This document shows, in pieces, positions 9,829-18,898 of a stretch of 64,000 nt of DNA. The notes under the pieces were generated by a model. The model had not been told where the DNA came from and did not search any database. It saw only the letters and a list, made by a program, of their open reading frames with translations. Origin of the DNA: Halorubrum salipaludis (GTDB lineage: Archaea; Halobacteriota; Halobacteria; Halobacteriales; Haloferacaceae); contig NZ_NSKC01000002.1 of NCBI RefSeq assembly GCF_002286985.1, positions 496,001-560,000 on the forward strand, given 5' to 3'. A program made the position numbers and the translations under genes. Each line of letters opens with the position of its first letter. Position 1 is the stretch's first letter.

Positions 9829-10857
9829 TCACCCCAGCTCGATCGTTTCGACGTAGCGGAGAAAGGACTCCAGCCCCTCGTTCGGCGTGTAGCGGACCGT
9901 TTCGGAGCCTTCGTCGAACTGGATGACACCGGCCTCGTGGAGCTTCGGGAGGTGCTGACGGACGAGTTCGGTCCGGACTTCCTCTCGCGGCGACGCCTCT
10001 CGGACCGGCAGGGATCGTTCGATGTCGCAGACGTCTTCCACCAGTCGATCGAGCGGGATCTCCCCTGCCGGACGACTCTTCAAGTAGTACAGCAGCGTGC
10101 GCCGGTTCGGGCACGACAACAGGTCCAGTACCGTCTCGAAGGAGTACCGCATCGGGACCGTTTCGGGACGGTCCGACCCCGTCTTCGCCGTTCCGCCGGG
10201 CGGCGACACCGTCGAGCGGAACGACGGTCTCGTCGCCGTCTTCTCGCGTTCCGTCGGGATCCAGCCGTCGTCCGGAGTGTGCTCCACCACTGCGTCGTAC
10301 AGCGGCCGAAGCGTCGCCACCGTCTCCTCGTCGTGCGCATCCGGATCGAGGTGGTGGTGAGCGGTCACGCCGAGCCGCTCGCAGAGGTCGTTGAGGGCGG
10401 TGATCAGGCCGATCACCTGCTCGGGCTCGTAGGCGGCGAGCAGCGCCGTCAGCGAGTGGAGACACATGACCGTCGGTTCGGGGGTGTCCTTCCACGCACC
10501 GAGCTGGCCGGCGATCACGAGCCCGATATCGTAGAGATTCGCGTTCTCGGGAACCCCGCGCACCGAGATCGGACCCGATTCGGAAGTCGGGAGCTCCCGG
10601 TTCGTCATGTTCCGCCGCGCGTCGACGATCGTCGCCCGCGTCGGGAGCTCGCTGCCGGCCTCGCGCTGCCAGAGGGACAGCCGCTCCGCGGGCGACGCCG
10701 AGAGGGTAACGCTCACGACGTTGGCCTCGCCGGGCGGCTCGGGAGTCAACAGATCGATACAGGCGCCGTCGTCGGGAGACTCGTGTAACGGAGCGAGAAG
10801 CAGTATCGACGACGACCTGCCGATCTGATCACTGAGCGCGCGAGACGGGTGGGTCAC
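9829..10857 (-). CDS. RecA-fold (DUF7504-like) protein with C-terminal winged helix (DUF7344-like)
   Basis: The 342-residue protein starts at a GTG (10857). The N-terminal about 200 residues (SSILLLAPLHES..., TVMCLHSLTALLAAYEPEQVIGLITALND) look like the degenerate RecA/KaiC-like domain common in haloarchaeal regulators. The C-terminal about 115 residues form a winged helix (VLDLLSCPNRRTLLYYLKSR..., LPKLHEAGVIQFDEGSETVRYT), typical of DUF7344. It is probably a DNA-binding regulator with a sensor-like or ATPase-like domain. The P-loop is not intact, so ATP hydrolysis is doubtful. A TATA-like TATATTATATG lies about 40 bases upstream. No obvious target operon adjoins it. Confidence 0.8.
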   Translation of the reverse strand: MTHPSRALSDQIGRSSSILLLAPLHESPDDGACIDLLTPEPPGEANVVSVTLSASPAERLSLWQREAGSELPTRATIVDARRNMTNRELPTSESGPISVRGVPENANLYDIGLVIAGQLGAWKDTPEPTVMCLHSLTALLAAYEPEQVIGLITALNDLCERLGVTAHHHLDPDAHDEETVATLRPLYDAVVEHTPDDGWIPTEREKTATRPSFRSTVSPPGGTAKTGSDRPETVPMRYSFETVLDLLSCPNRRTLLYYLKSRPAGEIPLDRLVEDVCDIERSLPVREASPREEVRTELVRQHLPKLHEAGVIQFDEGSETVRYTPNEGLESFLRYVETIELG

Positions 10858-11006
10858 GACCGCTTAGTAGAGATTTGCTGACATAACGTTGTTGGTTATA
10901 TTATATGTTGGTAACACTAATCACCCATGTGAGAGACTGTATCGGCCGATCCGCGTCACGCGTCCCAATCTCGAACGGGAGACGGCCGGCACGACAGAGC
11001 GCTGCG

Positions 11007-11870
11007 CTACAGGCTCACGTTGTCGGCGACGATCCGCACCGAGTCCCCGGGCCGGAGGTCGAACGCGCCGTCGCCGCGCCCGTCGTTCACGTCGCACTCG
11101 ACGTAGCCGTGACTGCCGACCGTGACGAGCCGGTCGCCCGGATCGACCGCGCCGAACGTCTCGGCGACCGGGGTGAGTTCCCCGTTGATCCGGACCCAGT
11201 CGCGGCCGCGGATCAGCTCGCCGGGGACGTTGGTGACGACGTTGCCGAACCGGTCGATCGCGAGCACCTCGCCCTCGACGGCGACCGGGTCGCCCGCGTC
11301 GTCGCGCTCGACGCTCGGCTCCGGGAGGACGAGGTCGACCGGATCGGTCGCCGGCGAGAGGTCGTCCATCGCGGAGAGCGCGTCGGAGACCGCCTCGGGG
11401 GTCGCCGCTGCCGGGCCGCCGTCGAGGGCCGCCCGGATCCGAGCCGCGGTCGGCGCGAACACGTCGCGGCCGTGGAACGTCTCGCTCGCGGGCTCGTCGA
11501 CGTCGACGACGAACGCCTCGATCGCCTCGTCGCCGTCATCGTTCCCCTTTCCGCTCTCTCCCCCACTCTCGCCCGCGAGCGCCCGCGCCGGCGGCATCGC
11601 GAGCCCGTTGTCCGGGGCGACGAGCACGTGCGAGCCGGCGCGGACGACCAGGGCGTCGCGGTCGGTGCCGACGCCCGGGTCGATCACCGCGCAGTGGACG
11701 GCCGGCGGGAACTCCGGGAGCACGAACCGGAGCCAGAAGGCGGCGGCGCGGGGGTCCCCGCGCGGCAGGTCGTGGGCGACGTCGATCAGTTCGGCGTCGG
11801 TGTGGCGTCGAATCACTCCCTTCATCGCGGCGGGGTACGGCGAACCGAAGTCTGAGGCGAGCGTGATCAT
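11007..11870 (-). CDS. SAM hydrolase (adenosine-forming), DUF62/SAM hydroxide adenosyltransferase
   Basis: This 287-residue enzyme has the DUF62 signatures: N-terminal ITLASDFG (metal/SAM-binding Asp), IDVAHDLP near residue 29, VIDPGVG near 63, and APDNGL near 84, followed by a C-terminal beta barrel (IDRFGNVVTNVPG). The family splits S-adenosylmethionine to adenosine and methionine using an activated water, and is related to the fluorinase/chlorinase enzymes. The physiological role in archaea is uncertain. A TATA-like CTTTTAAGAG lies about 25 bases before the ATG, suggesting a leaderless transcript separate from nadM, 66 bases upstream. Confidence 0.93.
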   Translation of the reverse strand: MITLASDFGSPYPAAMKGVIRRHTDAELIDVAHDLPRGDPRAAAFWLRFVLPEFPPAVHCAVIDPGVGTDRDALVVRAGSHVLVAPDNGLAMPPARALAGESGGESGKGNDDGDEAIEAFVVDVDEPASETFHGRDVFAPTAARIRAALDGGPAAATPEAVSDALSAMDDLSPATDPVDLVLPEPSVERDDAGDPVAVEGEVLAIDRFGNVVTNVPGELIRGRDWVRINGELTPVAETFGAVDPGDRLVTVGSHGYVECDVNDGRGDGAFDLRPGDSVRIVADNVSL

Positions 11871-11936
11871 AGGCGATCGGCGGTGCGGCTGGCTCTTAAA
11901 AGGCCGGTGGAGCGGGCGGAAGCCGGTCGGTAGTCG

Positions 11937-12467
11937 TCACGCGTCGGAGGGCGCCTCGGCGTTCGCGTCGGTCTCCGCGATCCGTCGGATGCGCTCGGCG
12001 CCGTCGATCTCCTCGATCACGTCGACGACGGCCTCGGGGACCAGCGTTTCCCAGTCGCGGCCGTGGATCATGCGCTCGCGGAGCTCCGTCCCCTCCAGCA
12101 CGTCGCGGCGGAACATCGGGGAGCCGCGGACCTCGACGCCGGCCTCCTCGAACAGCCGGACGACGAGCGGGTTGTTCGAGTACGCCACGTCGAACCGCGG
12201 CGTCATGCTCTGGACGTGGCTCACCCACACGGAGTTGCGGTCCAGGTCCTCGATGGGGACGACGTAGGTGGTGACGTCGAGGTGTTCGACGGCCTTCGTC
12301 ACCATCATCACGCGTTCGCCCGCCGTGAACGGGTTCCGGGTGGTGTGGGAGTCGCCGGCCGAGCCGATCCCGAGGACGAGCTCGTCGACCTCCCCCGCGA
12401 TCTCCTCGACCATGTGTCGGTGGCCGTCGTGGAACGGCTGATACCGCCCGATGTAGAACCCGCGCAT
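11937..12467 (-). CDS. nadM: Nicotinamide-nucleotide adenylyltransferase NadM
   Basis: The 176-residue protein has the nucleotidyltransferase motif GRYQPFHDGH near the N-terminus (HxGH type) and the C-terminal phosphate-binding block SPMFRRDVLEGTELRERM, both diagnostic of the archaeal NMN adenylyltransferase. It makes NAD from NMN and ATP in the cytoplasm. The length fits the family plus a short acidic tail. It is divergent from lonB. Confidence 0.96.
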   Translation of the reverse strand: MRGFYIGRYQPFHDGHRHMVEEIAGEVDELVLGIGSAGDSHTTRNPFTAGERVMMVTKAVEHLDVTTYVVPIEDLDRNSVWVSHVQSMTPRFDVAYSNNPLVVRLFEEAGVEVRGSPMFRRDVLEGTELRERMIHGRDWETLVPEAVVDVIEEIDGAERIRRIAETDANAEAPSDA

Positions 12468-12490
12468 GAATACACGTAGCGTGAGCCTCG

Positions 12491-12498
12491 TTTATAAA
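12491..12498 (-). promoter_or_regulatory. TATA box of nadM
   Basis: TTTATAAA sits 24 bases upstream of the nadM start codon, the spacing expected for a leaderless haloarchaeal transcript. The element is self-complementary, so it could in principle also fire rightwards, but lonB begins 140 bases away and has its own AAGTATATC at about 12,588. Confidence 0.65.
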
Positions 12499-12637
12499 CC
12501 TCGTGGGAGGCGTTGGCGGCAGATATCGAGGGATACGGACCGTATCGTGGCCGTTTTCGGAATACTACGCTGGGCGTCTGCGGGGAGAAAGTATATCAGT
12601 AGCCGACCCTTCGTTTTCCGTAGCGAAACCCGATTCT

Positions 12638-14923
12638 ATGAGCAACGAAAAGGACGCGAACGACCCGCCGACCGAGGACCCCGAAGAGCCGGAGGAATCC
12701 GGCGTCGAGGGCTCGGACCCGACGGGGAACGGCGAGGACGCCCGCGACGACGGCGCCCGCGCGCCGGCGGACGACGGCGTCGACGAGCCCGACCGCGCCG
12801 GCGACCCGGCCTCCGAGGAGGAGTCGGTCGCCGACGACCCGGCCGATCCAGACGCGGTCTGGGACGACGGAGTCGTCGTCGACGGACCCGGGCCGGAGGG
12901 CGCCGAGACGGGCCCCGAGGAAGCGAACGGCGCCACCCCCGAGGGTGTCACCGAACCGAACGAGGGCGGCGGCATCGACGAGCTGGGTAGCACCGTCGAG
13001 GTCGAGGGCGCCGAGATCGAGGAGGACCCCGACGAGGACGACCTGCTGGGCGGCCTCAAGATCGACACCACCGCCGAGCTCGAGATCCCCGACCGGCTCG
13101 TCGACCAGGTCATCGGGCAGGAGCACGCCCGCGACGTGATCATCAAGGCGGCCAAGCAGCGCCGCCACGTGATGATGATCGGCTCGCCCGGGACCGGGAA
13201 GTCGATGCTGGCGAAGGCGATGTCCGAACTCCTCCCGAAAGAGGAGCTCCAGGACGTGCTCGTCTACCACAACCCCGAGGACGGGAACAAGCCGAAGGTC
13301 CGGACCGTCCCCGCGGGGAAGGGGGACCAGATCGTCGAGGCGCACCGCGAGGAGGCGCGCAAGCGCAACCAGATGCGGTCGCTCCTCATGTGGATCATCA
13401 TCGCCGTCGTGCTGGGCTACGCGCTCATCATCGTCGGCCAGATCCTCGTCGGCATCATCGCGGCGGGGGTCGTCTACCTCGTCTTCCGCTACCTCAACCG
13501 CGGCTCCGACGCGATGATCCCGAACCTGCTGGTGAACAACGGCGACACGAAGACGGCGCCGTTCCGCGACGCGACCGGCGCGCACGCCGGCGCGCTGCTC
13601 GGCGACGTGCGGCACGACCCGTTCCAGTCCGGCGGGATGGAGACGCCCAGCCACGACCGCGTCGAGGCCGGGGCCATCCACAAGGCGAACAAGGGCGTGC
13701 TGTTCATCGACGAGATTAACACGCTCGACATCCGCAGTCAGCAGCACCTCATGACGGCGATCCAGGAGGGCGAGTTCTCGATCACGGGCCAGTCCGAGCG
13801 CTCCTCGGGCGCGATGGTCCAGACCGAGCCCGTCCCGACGGATTTCGTCATGATCGCGGCCGGGAACCTCGACGCGATGGAGAACATGCACCCGGCGCTC
13901 CGGAGCCGTATCAAGGGGTACGGCTACGAGGTGTACATGGAGGACACCATCGAGGACACCCCGGAGATGCGCCGGAAGTACGTCCGGTTCATCGCCCAGG
14001 AGGTCGCGAAGGACGGCCGCCTGCCGGAGTTCACGGCCGAGGCCGTCGAGGAGGTCATCCTCGAGGCCAAGCGCCGCTCCGGCCGGAAGGGCCACCTCAC
14101 CCTCCTGTTCCGGAACCTCGGCGGGCTCGTCCGCGTCGCCGGCGACATCGCCCGCGGCGAGGACGCCGACCTGACCACCCGCGACCACGTGCTGCAGGCG
14201 AAGGGGCGCTCACGCTCCATCGAACAGCAGCTCGCGGACGACTTCATCGAGCGCCGGAAGGACTACGAGCTGCAGGTCTCCGAGGGGTACGTCGTCGGCC
14301 GCGTCAACGGGCTCGCCGTGATGGGCGAGGACTCCGGGATCATGCTCCCGGTGATGGCCGAGGTCGCGCCCTCGCAGGGGCCCGGCGAAGTGATCGCCAC
14401 GGGCCAGCTGAAGGAGATGGCCCAGGAGTCGGTGTCGAACGTCTCCGCGATCATCAAGAAGTTCTCCGACGAGAACATCTCGGAGATGGACATCCACATC
14501 CAGTTCGTGCAGGCGGGCCAGCAGGGCGTCGACGGCGACTCGGCGTCCATCACGGTTGCGACCGCGGTCATCTCCGCGTTGGAGGACGTGGGCGTCGACC
14601 AGAGCCTCGCGATGACGGGCTCGCTGTCGGTGCGGGGTGACGTGCTCCCCGTCGGCGGCGTCACCCACAAGATCGAGGCGGCCGCGAAGGCCGGCTGCAC
14701 CCGGGTCATCATCCCGCAGGCGAACGAGCAGGACGTGATGATCGAAGACGAGTACGAGGACATGATCGAGGTCATCCCGGTCTCGCACATCAGCGAGGTC
14801 CTCGACATCGCCCTGGAGGGCGAAGCCGAGAAGGACTCGCTCGTCTCCCGGCTCAAGTCGATCACCGGCTCGGCGCTGAAGGAGGGGAGCGTCTCCGGCC
14901 CCTCCAGCCCGAGCCCGCAGTAG
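12638..14923 (+). CDS. lonB: ATP-dependent protease LonB, membrane-anchored
   Basis: The 761-residue protein starts at the MSNEKDAND ATG; the longer upstream frame is not conserved in character. Residues 1 to about 135 are an unusually long acidic, disordered N-terminus. AAA+ Walker A GSPGTGKS lies at about residue 182, and two membrane helices inserted in the AAA domain at about 248-286 anchor it to the cytoplasmic membrane. Walker B is LFIDEIN at about 355. The C-terminal protease domain holds the catalytic dyad, Ser at about 637 (DGDSAS) and Lys at about 678 (THKIEAAAKAG). Archaeal LonB degrades regulatory and misfolded proteins and, in Haloferax, controls carotenoid and membrane homeostasis. 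Confidence 0.97.
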   Translation: MSNEKDANDPPTEDPEEPEESGVEGSDPTGNGEDARDDGARAPADDGVDEPDRAGDPASEEESVADDPADPDAVWDDGVVVDGPGPEGAETGPEEANGATPEGVTEPNEGGGIDELGSTVEVEGAEIEEDPDEDDLLGGLKIDTTAELEIPDRLVDQVIGQEHARDVIIKAAKQRRHVMMIGSPGTGKSMLAKAMSELLPKEELQDVLVYHNPEDGNKPKVRTVPAGKGDQIVEAHREEARKRNQMRSLLMWIIIAVVLGYALIIVGQILVGIIAAGVVYLVFRYLNRGSDAMIPNLLVNNGDTKTAPFRDATGAHAGALLGDVRHDPFQSGGMETPSHDRVEAGAIHKANKGVLFIDEINTLDIRSQQHLMTAIQEGEFSITGQSERSSGAMVQTEPVPTDFVMIAAGNLDAMENMHPALRSRIKGYGYEVYMEDTIEDTPEMRRKYVRFIAQEVAKDGRLPEFTAEAVEEVILEAKRRSGRKGHLTLLFRNLGGLVRVAGDIARGEDADLTTRDHVLQAKGRSRSIEQQLADDFIERRKDYELQVSEGYVVGRVNGLAVMGEDSGIMLPVMAEVAPSQGPGEVIATGQLKEMAQESVSNVSAIIKKFSDENISEMDIHIQFVQAGQQGVDGDSASITVATAVISALEDVGVDQSLAMTGSLSVRGDVLPVGGVTHKIEAAAKAGCTRVIIPQANEQDVMIEDEYEDMIEVIPVSHISEVLDIALEGEAEKDSLVSRLKSITGSALKEGSVSGPSSPSPQ

Positions 14924-14944
14924 GGGAGCGGCCCACCCGTTCCG

Positions 14945-15520
14945 ATGCCCGACTGGGCGACCTTCGCGGTCGCGACCGTCGCCCTGACGCTGCTGCTTCT
15001 GTTCTTCACCCGTCGCTCTCGACGCACTCTCGAGAGCGCGCGGCTCGTCGATTCGCGGGACGACCTCGCCGACGGCGCGGCCGGTTCGGCGGATACCGGC
15101 CGCGACGGTGACGGTAGCGAAGACGCCGACAACGACGGTGACGGCGACCGCGATAGGGACACCGACCGCGACAGCGCCTCTGATCCCCTCCAAGACGACG
15201 GCCGACGGGACCGGCCGGTCCTCACGACGCGACTCCTCCTCGCCAACGCGGCGGTCTCGCAGGCGCTCGCGCTGGCGGTCCTCGCCGTGATCGCGTGGCG
15301 GACCGCGGTCACGGCGTCGGCGTTCGGGATCGGCAGGACGCACCCGACGCTCGGCGCGGGAGCGTTCGCGTCCCTCGGAAATCTCGGGTTCGTCGCCGTC
15401 GGCGTCGGCGCGGGGCTGGCTCTCGCCGCCGGCAGCCTCCTCGCGGTCGCCGTCGCGCACTACGTCGTCAACGCCGCGGAGTTCGTCGTCCACGAGGGAC
15501 CGGACGCCGCTCGGGCGTGA
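14945..15520 (+). pseudogene. CPBP-type membrane protein with the catalytic core missing
   Basis: The frame is open for 191 residues. It has an N-terminal membrane helix (about 5-20), a long Asp/Arg-rich linker, two or three further helices (about 90-165), and ends AHYVVNAAEFVVHEG. In many haloarchaea the gene after lonB is a CPBP (Abi) intramembrane metalloprotease whose last helix carries the HxxxN pattern seen here. However, the EExxxR motif and the middle His of that family are absent, and the protein is much shorter than usual. This looks like an in-frame internal deletion that joined N- and C-terminal parts; it may still be expressed as an inactive membrane protein. The CPBP assignment is from remembered family context. 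Confidence 0.6.
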
Positions 15521-15583
15521 TCGAAGCGAGTGAAGAGCGGCGCCTCCCGCCCCTTTTTATTACGGGAACGCCAACACGCATCG

Positions 15584-16369
15584 ATGATGAGCGGGAAACC
15601 GACCGTCGGCGAGTACATGACCCGCGACGTCGAGACCGTGAATCCCGACGAGACCGTGGAGGCGGTCGCGCGGCGGATGGCCGAAAGCGACGGCCACAAC
15701 GGGTTCCCCGTCACGCAGGGCCGGAGGGTCGAGGGGTTCGTCTCGGCCGCCGACCTCCTGCTCGCCGACCCGGAGGCCCCCGTGTTCACCGTGATGTCCG
15801 ACGACCTCATCGTGGCGCACCCGGACATGAAGGTGACCGACGCCGCGCGCGTCATCCTCCGCTCCGGGATCCAGCGGCTCCCGGTGGTCGACGACGCCGA
15901 CAACCTCGTGGGGATCATCTCGAACACGGACGTGGTCCGGTCGCAGATCGAGCGCGCCACCCCGAGCAAGGTGGGGAAGCTGATGCGCACGCTCGAACAG
16001 ATCCACGGCGTCGGGCTCACCGAGGAGCGCCGCGAGGTGCGGCTCACGGAACTCACGCCCACGCAGGCCCGCGTGTACGCCGACGAGCTGGAGGGCCGCA
16101 AGTACGAGTTAGAGCGCGGGCTGGCGGAGCCGCTCGTCGTCATCGACAACGGCGGGACGCTCCACCTCGCCGACGGTCACCACCGCGTGATGGCGGCCCA
16201 CGAGGCCGGGATCGAGGAGATGGACGCCTACGTGATCGTCCCCGACCGGCCGATCGAGCTCGGCATGGCCAAGACCGCCGAGAAGGAGGGGCTCGACGAC
16301 ATCACCGACATCGAGATCGTCGACTACGCCCGTCACCCCCTCGTCGAGACCACGAAGCGGCTGCAGTAG
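15584..16369 (+). CDS. CBS-pair protein fused to a ParB/sulfiredoxin-like domain
   Basis: The protein has 261 residues from the first of two adjacent ATGs. Two CBS domains occupy about residues 8-60 and 68-122 (VMSDDLIVAHPDM..., GIQRLPVVDDADNLVGIISNTDVV). The C-terminal part (about 140-255) has LTPTQARVYADEL and LADGHHRVMAA, the core of the ParB N-terminal/sulfiredoxin fold, which binds nucleotides. CBS pairs usually bind adenosine nucleotides, so this may be an adenylate- or CTP-responsive regulator. The target is unknown. TTTTTATT lies about 25 bases upstream of the start, suggesting a leaderless mRNA. No parA adjoins it. Confidence 0.88.
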   Translation: MMSGKPTVGEYMTRDVETVNPDETVEAVARRMAESDGHNGFPVTQGRRVEGFVSAADLLLADPEAPVFTVMSDDLIVAHPDMKVTDAARVILRSGIQRLPVVDDADNLVGIISNTDVVRSQIERATPSKVGKLMRTLEQIHGVGLTEERREVRLTELTPTQARVYADELEGRKYELERGLAEPLVVIDNGGTLHLADGHHRVMAAHEAGIEEMDAYVIVPDRPIELGMAKTAEKEGLDDITDIEIVDYARHPLVETTKRLQ

Positions 16370-16479
16370 GGCGGACAACGGTGCGGCCTCGCGGACGCGA
16401 AGACGCCGATCGCTCGATCCGATTGACCGGACGCGATCGCGGCGGCAGACTTTTGTCGCCTCGAAAAGAACTAGTAAGC

Positions 16480-16737
16480 ATGAAATCACGAATCAAGGGC
16501 GCGCTGTCCCGAGCGAAGTACGCGGCGGTCGGCGCCGCCCTCGGCGCCGCCGTCGGCGGACTGATCAACCGAAACGCGGCGAGCACCGGCGGCGCCCTCG
16601 GCGGGCTCGCGGGCGCGACGATCGCGGACCTGCGAAGCGACCCCGACGGCGTCTTCGCGGAGTTCCGGTCCGGGAGCGACGACGAAGGGGACGAGGCCGA
16701 CGACGCCGGCGCGACGATCGAACTGGCCGACGAGTAG
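16480..16737 (+). CDS. Small glycine-zipper-like protein
   Basis: The protein has 85 residues from the ATG at 16,480. Residues about 15-52 are Gly/Ala-rich with GxxxG spacing (VGAALGAAVGGL..., GGALGGLAGATIADL), as in glycine-zipper membrane-associating helices. The C-terminus is a short acidic tail ending ELADE. There is no signal peptide. A conserved hypothetical protein of unknown function is the safest call. It stands alone with its own upstream region. Confidence 0.7.
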   Translation: MKSRIKGALSRAKYAAVGAALGAAVGGLINRNAASTGGALGGLAGATIADLRSDPDGVFAEFRSGSDDEGDEADDAGATIELADE

Positions 16738-16821
16738 CCCCGCCGGCTCCGCTTTTCACGTCGGCTGCTCCCGTGATCGTTTCGGGAACGCCTATACGAC
16801 CGGACGGAGTAGCCACGGGTA

Positions 16822-17742
16822 ATGACCGACACCGAAGACGACGCCGAGGCCGGTCCCGGCGCGGGCTGGTTCGCCGGCGGTTCGTCGGACGACCAAGGGG
16901 CGCTCCGCGCCCGGATCGCCGACGGCGAGGCCGACGAGCCGCGCGACTGGCCGGGGCTCGCGGTCGACGCCGGCTTCGCCGACTCGCGAGACGACTACTA
17001 CGACCGCCTGCACGAGGCGTCCGTGGCGGCGACCCGCGAGACGGTCCGCGAGCGCGAGCGCGCCGACGACCAACAGCTCGTCCACGCCGTACGGGCCTTC
17101 GACGACTGCGAGCGTACCGCCAACGAGCTCGCCGAACGCGCCGCCGAGTGGGCGGGGAGCCTCTTCGACGACGCCGAGCCGGGGATCGAGGGCGCCCGTG
17201 CCGTGGCCGAGCGCGAGCCGGACGGCGAGCTGGAGCGCCGCGCCGTCTCGCTCGCGTCGCGCGTCGCCGATCTCGCCGACGAGCGCGACGCGCTCGCCGA
17301 GACAATCGAGCGGACCGCGCCGGCGGTGGCGCCGAACCTCGCCGAGATGGCGGGTCCGGAGCTGGCGGCGCGGCTGATCGCCTTGGCGGGCGGGCTGGAG
17401 CCGCTCGCGAAGAAGCCCTCGGGGACCGTGCAGGTGCTCGGCGCGGAGGACGCCCTGTTCGCGCACCTCTCCGGGCGCGCGCCCTCGCCGAAACACGGGA
17501 TCATCTACACCCACGAGTACGTGCGGAACACGCGTCCCGAGGACCGCGGGTCGGCCGCGCGGGCGCTCGCGGGCAAGCTGACGCTTGCGGCCCGGGTGGA
17601 CCACTACTCGGGCGAGCGCCGCGAGACGCTCCACGAGGAGCTTCGCGAGCGGATGGCGACGATCCGGGCGCGCGCTGAGGAAGGAAAGGACGACGACGGG
17701 AGCGGTGGCGACACCACTGCCGACGCGGAGGGCGACGCATGA
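16822..17742 (+). CDS. nop5: NOP5/NOP56 core protein of archaeal box C/D RNP
   Basis: The 306-residue protein has the NOP domain in its second half, with AGPELAARLIALAGGLEPLAKKPSGTVQVLG at about residues 175-205 followed by PKHGIIYTHEYVR, all hallmarks of Nop5. The region of about 65-170 should form the coiled coil and the fibrillarin-binding N-domain. It scaffolds L7Ae, fibrillarin and guide RNA for 2'-O-methylation of rRNA and tRNA. Its stop overlaps the flpA start as ATGA, so the two partners are translationally coupled. A short acidic tail follows the domain. Confidence 0.96.
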   Translation: MTDTEDDAEAGPGAGWFAGGSSDDQGALRARIADGEADEPRDWPGLAVDAGFADSRDDYYDRLHEASVAATRETVRERERADDQQLVHAVRAFDDCERTANELAERAAEWAGSLFDDAEPGIEGARAVAEREPDGELERRAVSLASRVADLADERDALAETIERTAPAVAPNLAEMAGPELAARLIALAGGLEPLAKKPSGTVQVLGAEDALFAHLSGRAPSPKHGIIYTHEYVRNTRPEDRGSAARALAGKLTLAARVDHYSGERRETLHEELRERMATIRARAEEGKDDDGSGGDTTADAEGDA

Positions 17743-18377
17743 GCGACTCAGGGCTACCGGCGGGCGTCGAGCGCCGCGAGATCGACGGGGAGACCCGGCT
17801 GGCGACGCGCGGGCCGCCGGTGTACGGCGAGCCGACCGCGGACGGGTGGCGCGCGTGGGACCCCGAGCGGTCGAAGCTCGGCGGGATGTTCGAGCTCGGG
17901 TTCGAGACGGGACTGTCCGGCGGCGAGACGGTGTTGTACCTCGGCGCGGCCAGCGGGACGACCGTCAGCCACGTCGCGGACTTCGCGGGGCCGACGTACG
18001 CGGTGGAGTTCGCGCCGCGGCCGGCGCGGGACCTCGTCGAGGCGGCCGAGCCCCGCGAGCGGCTGTTCCCGCTTCTGAAGGACGCGCGGACCCCGCGACG
18101 CTACGCCCACGTCGTCGAGCGCGACGTGGACGCGATCGTTCAGGACGTGGCGACGCGCGGGCAGGCCGAAGTCGCCGTGCGCAACGCGCGGTTCCTCGCG
18201 GACGACGGCCAGCTCCTGCTCGCGATCAAGGCGCGCAGCGAGGACGTGACCGAGGATCCGGAGACGGTGTTCGAGGGCGCGCTCGACCGGCTTCGGGAGG
18301 CCTACGAGATTTTGGAGACGCAACGACTCGACCGGTTCCACGAGGACCACCTCGGCGTCGTGGCGACGCCGCGGTAG
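17739..18377 (+). CDS. flpA: Fibrillarin-like rRNA/tRNA 2'-O-methyltransferase
   Basis: The 212-residue SAM-dependent methyltransferase has VLYLGAASGTTVSHVAD (motif I) at about residues 67-83, a YAVEF motif II, VVERDVDAIVQDVA, and LLAIKARSEDVTEDPETVF, the conserved fibrillarin catalytic region. It transfers methyl groups to ribose 2'-OH positions selected by box C/D guide RNAs, in complex with Nop5 and L7Ae. The ATG overlaps the nop5 stop by four bases. Length is normal for the archaeal family. Confidence 0.97.
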   Translation: MSDSGLPAGVERREIDGETRLATRGPPVYGEPTADGWRAWDPERSKLGGMFELGFETGLSGGETVLYLGAASGTTVSHVADFAGPTYAVEFAPRPARDLVEAAEPRERLFPLLKDARTPRRYAHVVERDVDAIVQDVATRGQAEVAVRNARFLADDGQLLLAIKARSEDVTEDPETVFEGALDRLREAYEILETQRLDRFHEDHLGVVATPR

Positions 18378-18416
18378 GGGCAGCGCACGTGGTGGGACTC
18401 CTGACGCGTCTCGGCC

Positions 18417-18803
18417 TTACACCGCCTCGGCTCGATCGTTAATTGCCTCGAATAGCTGGGGTACGAACGCCTCTGCGAGCGGCGACAGCTCGTAGACTCG
18501 TGTCTGTCCGTCTCGAAACTTCCCGACGAGACCCGCATCCTCCAGCGTGTTGAGATGGTGGTACAGATCATTTTGACGGCGATCGAGCACGTCCGCGAGC
18601 TCGCCGCTCCCGATCTGCCCCTCCTGAGACAGTAAATACAGGAGCGTGAATCTGGTCGGCTCGCCCATCGCTTTGAGTCGCTCCGCCTCACGATCGAGGT
18701 CGAGCGCATTGTTGAGTAGCTCTGATTCGACTCGCTCGTACCCCTCTGGACGGGGTTTCGCTACGTCGCTCCGTTCTTCAGCTTCGCCTTCTCGTTCTCT
18801 CAT
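18417..18803 (-). CDS. ArsR-type winged-helix regulator
   Basis: The protein has 128 residues from the ATG at 18,803. A winged helix spans about residues 35-110: LKAMGEPTRFTLLYLLSQEG, then SGELADVLDRRQNDLYHHLNTLEDAGLV and the wing FRDGQTRVYELS. The N-terminal about 30 residues are charged. A TATA-like AAGTATAT (minus strand) lies about 27 bases upstream, in the 95-base gap shared with the divergent hypothetical gene, so autoregulation and control of that gene are plausible. No metal-binding Cys residues are seen, so it is not a classical metal sensor. Confidence 0.88.
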   Translation of the reverse strand: MREREGEAEERSDVAKPRPEGYERVESELLNNALDLDREAERLKAMGEPTRFTLLYLLSQEGQIGSGELADVLDRRQNDLYHHLNTLEDAGLVGKFRDGQTRVYELSPLAEAFVPQLFEAINDRAEAV

Positions 18804-18898
18804 ACGCTTACGTTGGACGGCATGACGGATATACTTAATCACTGTTAAGAAATTGCTGGACAGTATTGATATACGAAGCGGCGACGACACCCGATACG

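Noticed and set aside
12596-14188. A minus-strand frame of 530 codons opposite lonB.
   Set aside because: LonB motifs (Walker A, Ser-Lys dyad) fix the plus-strand frame; the opposite frame is Arg/Asp/Val repeat-like shadow sequence.
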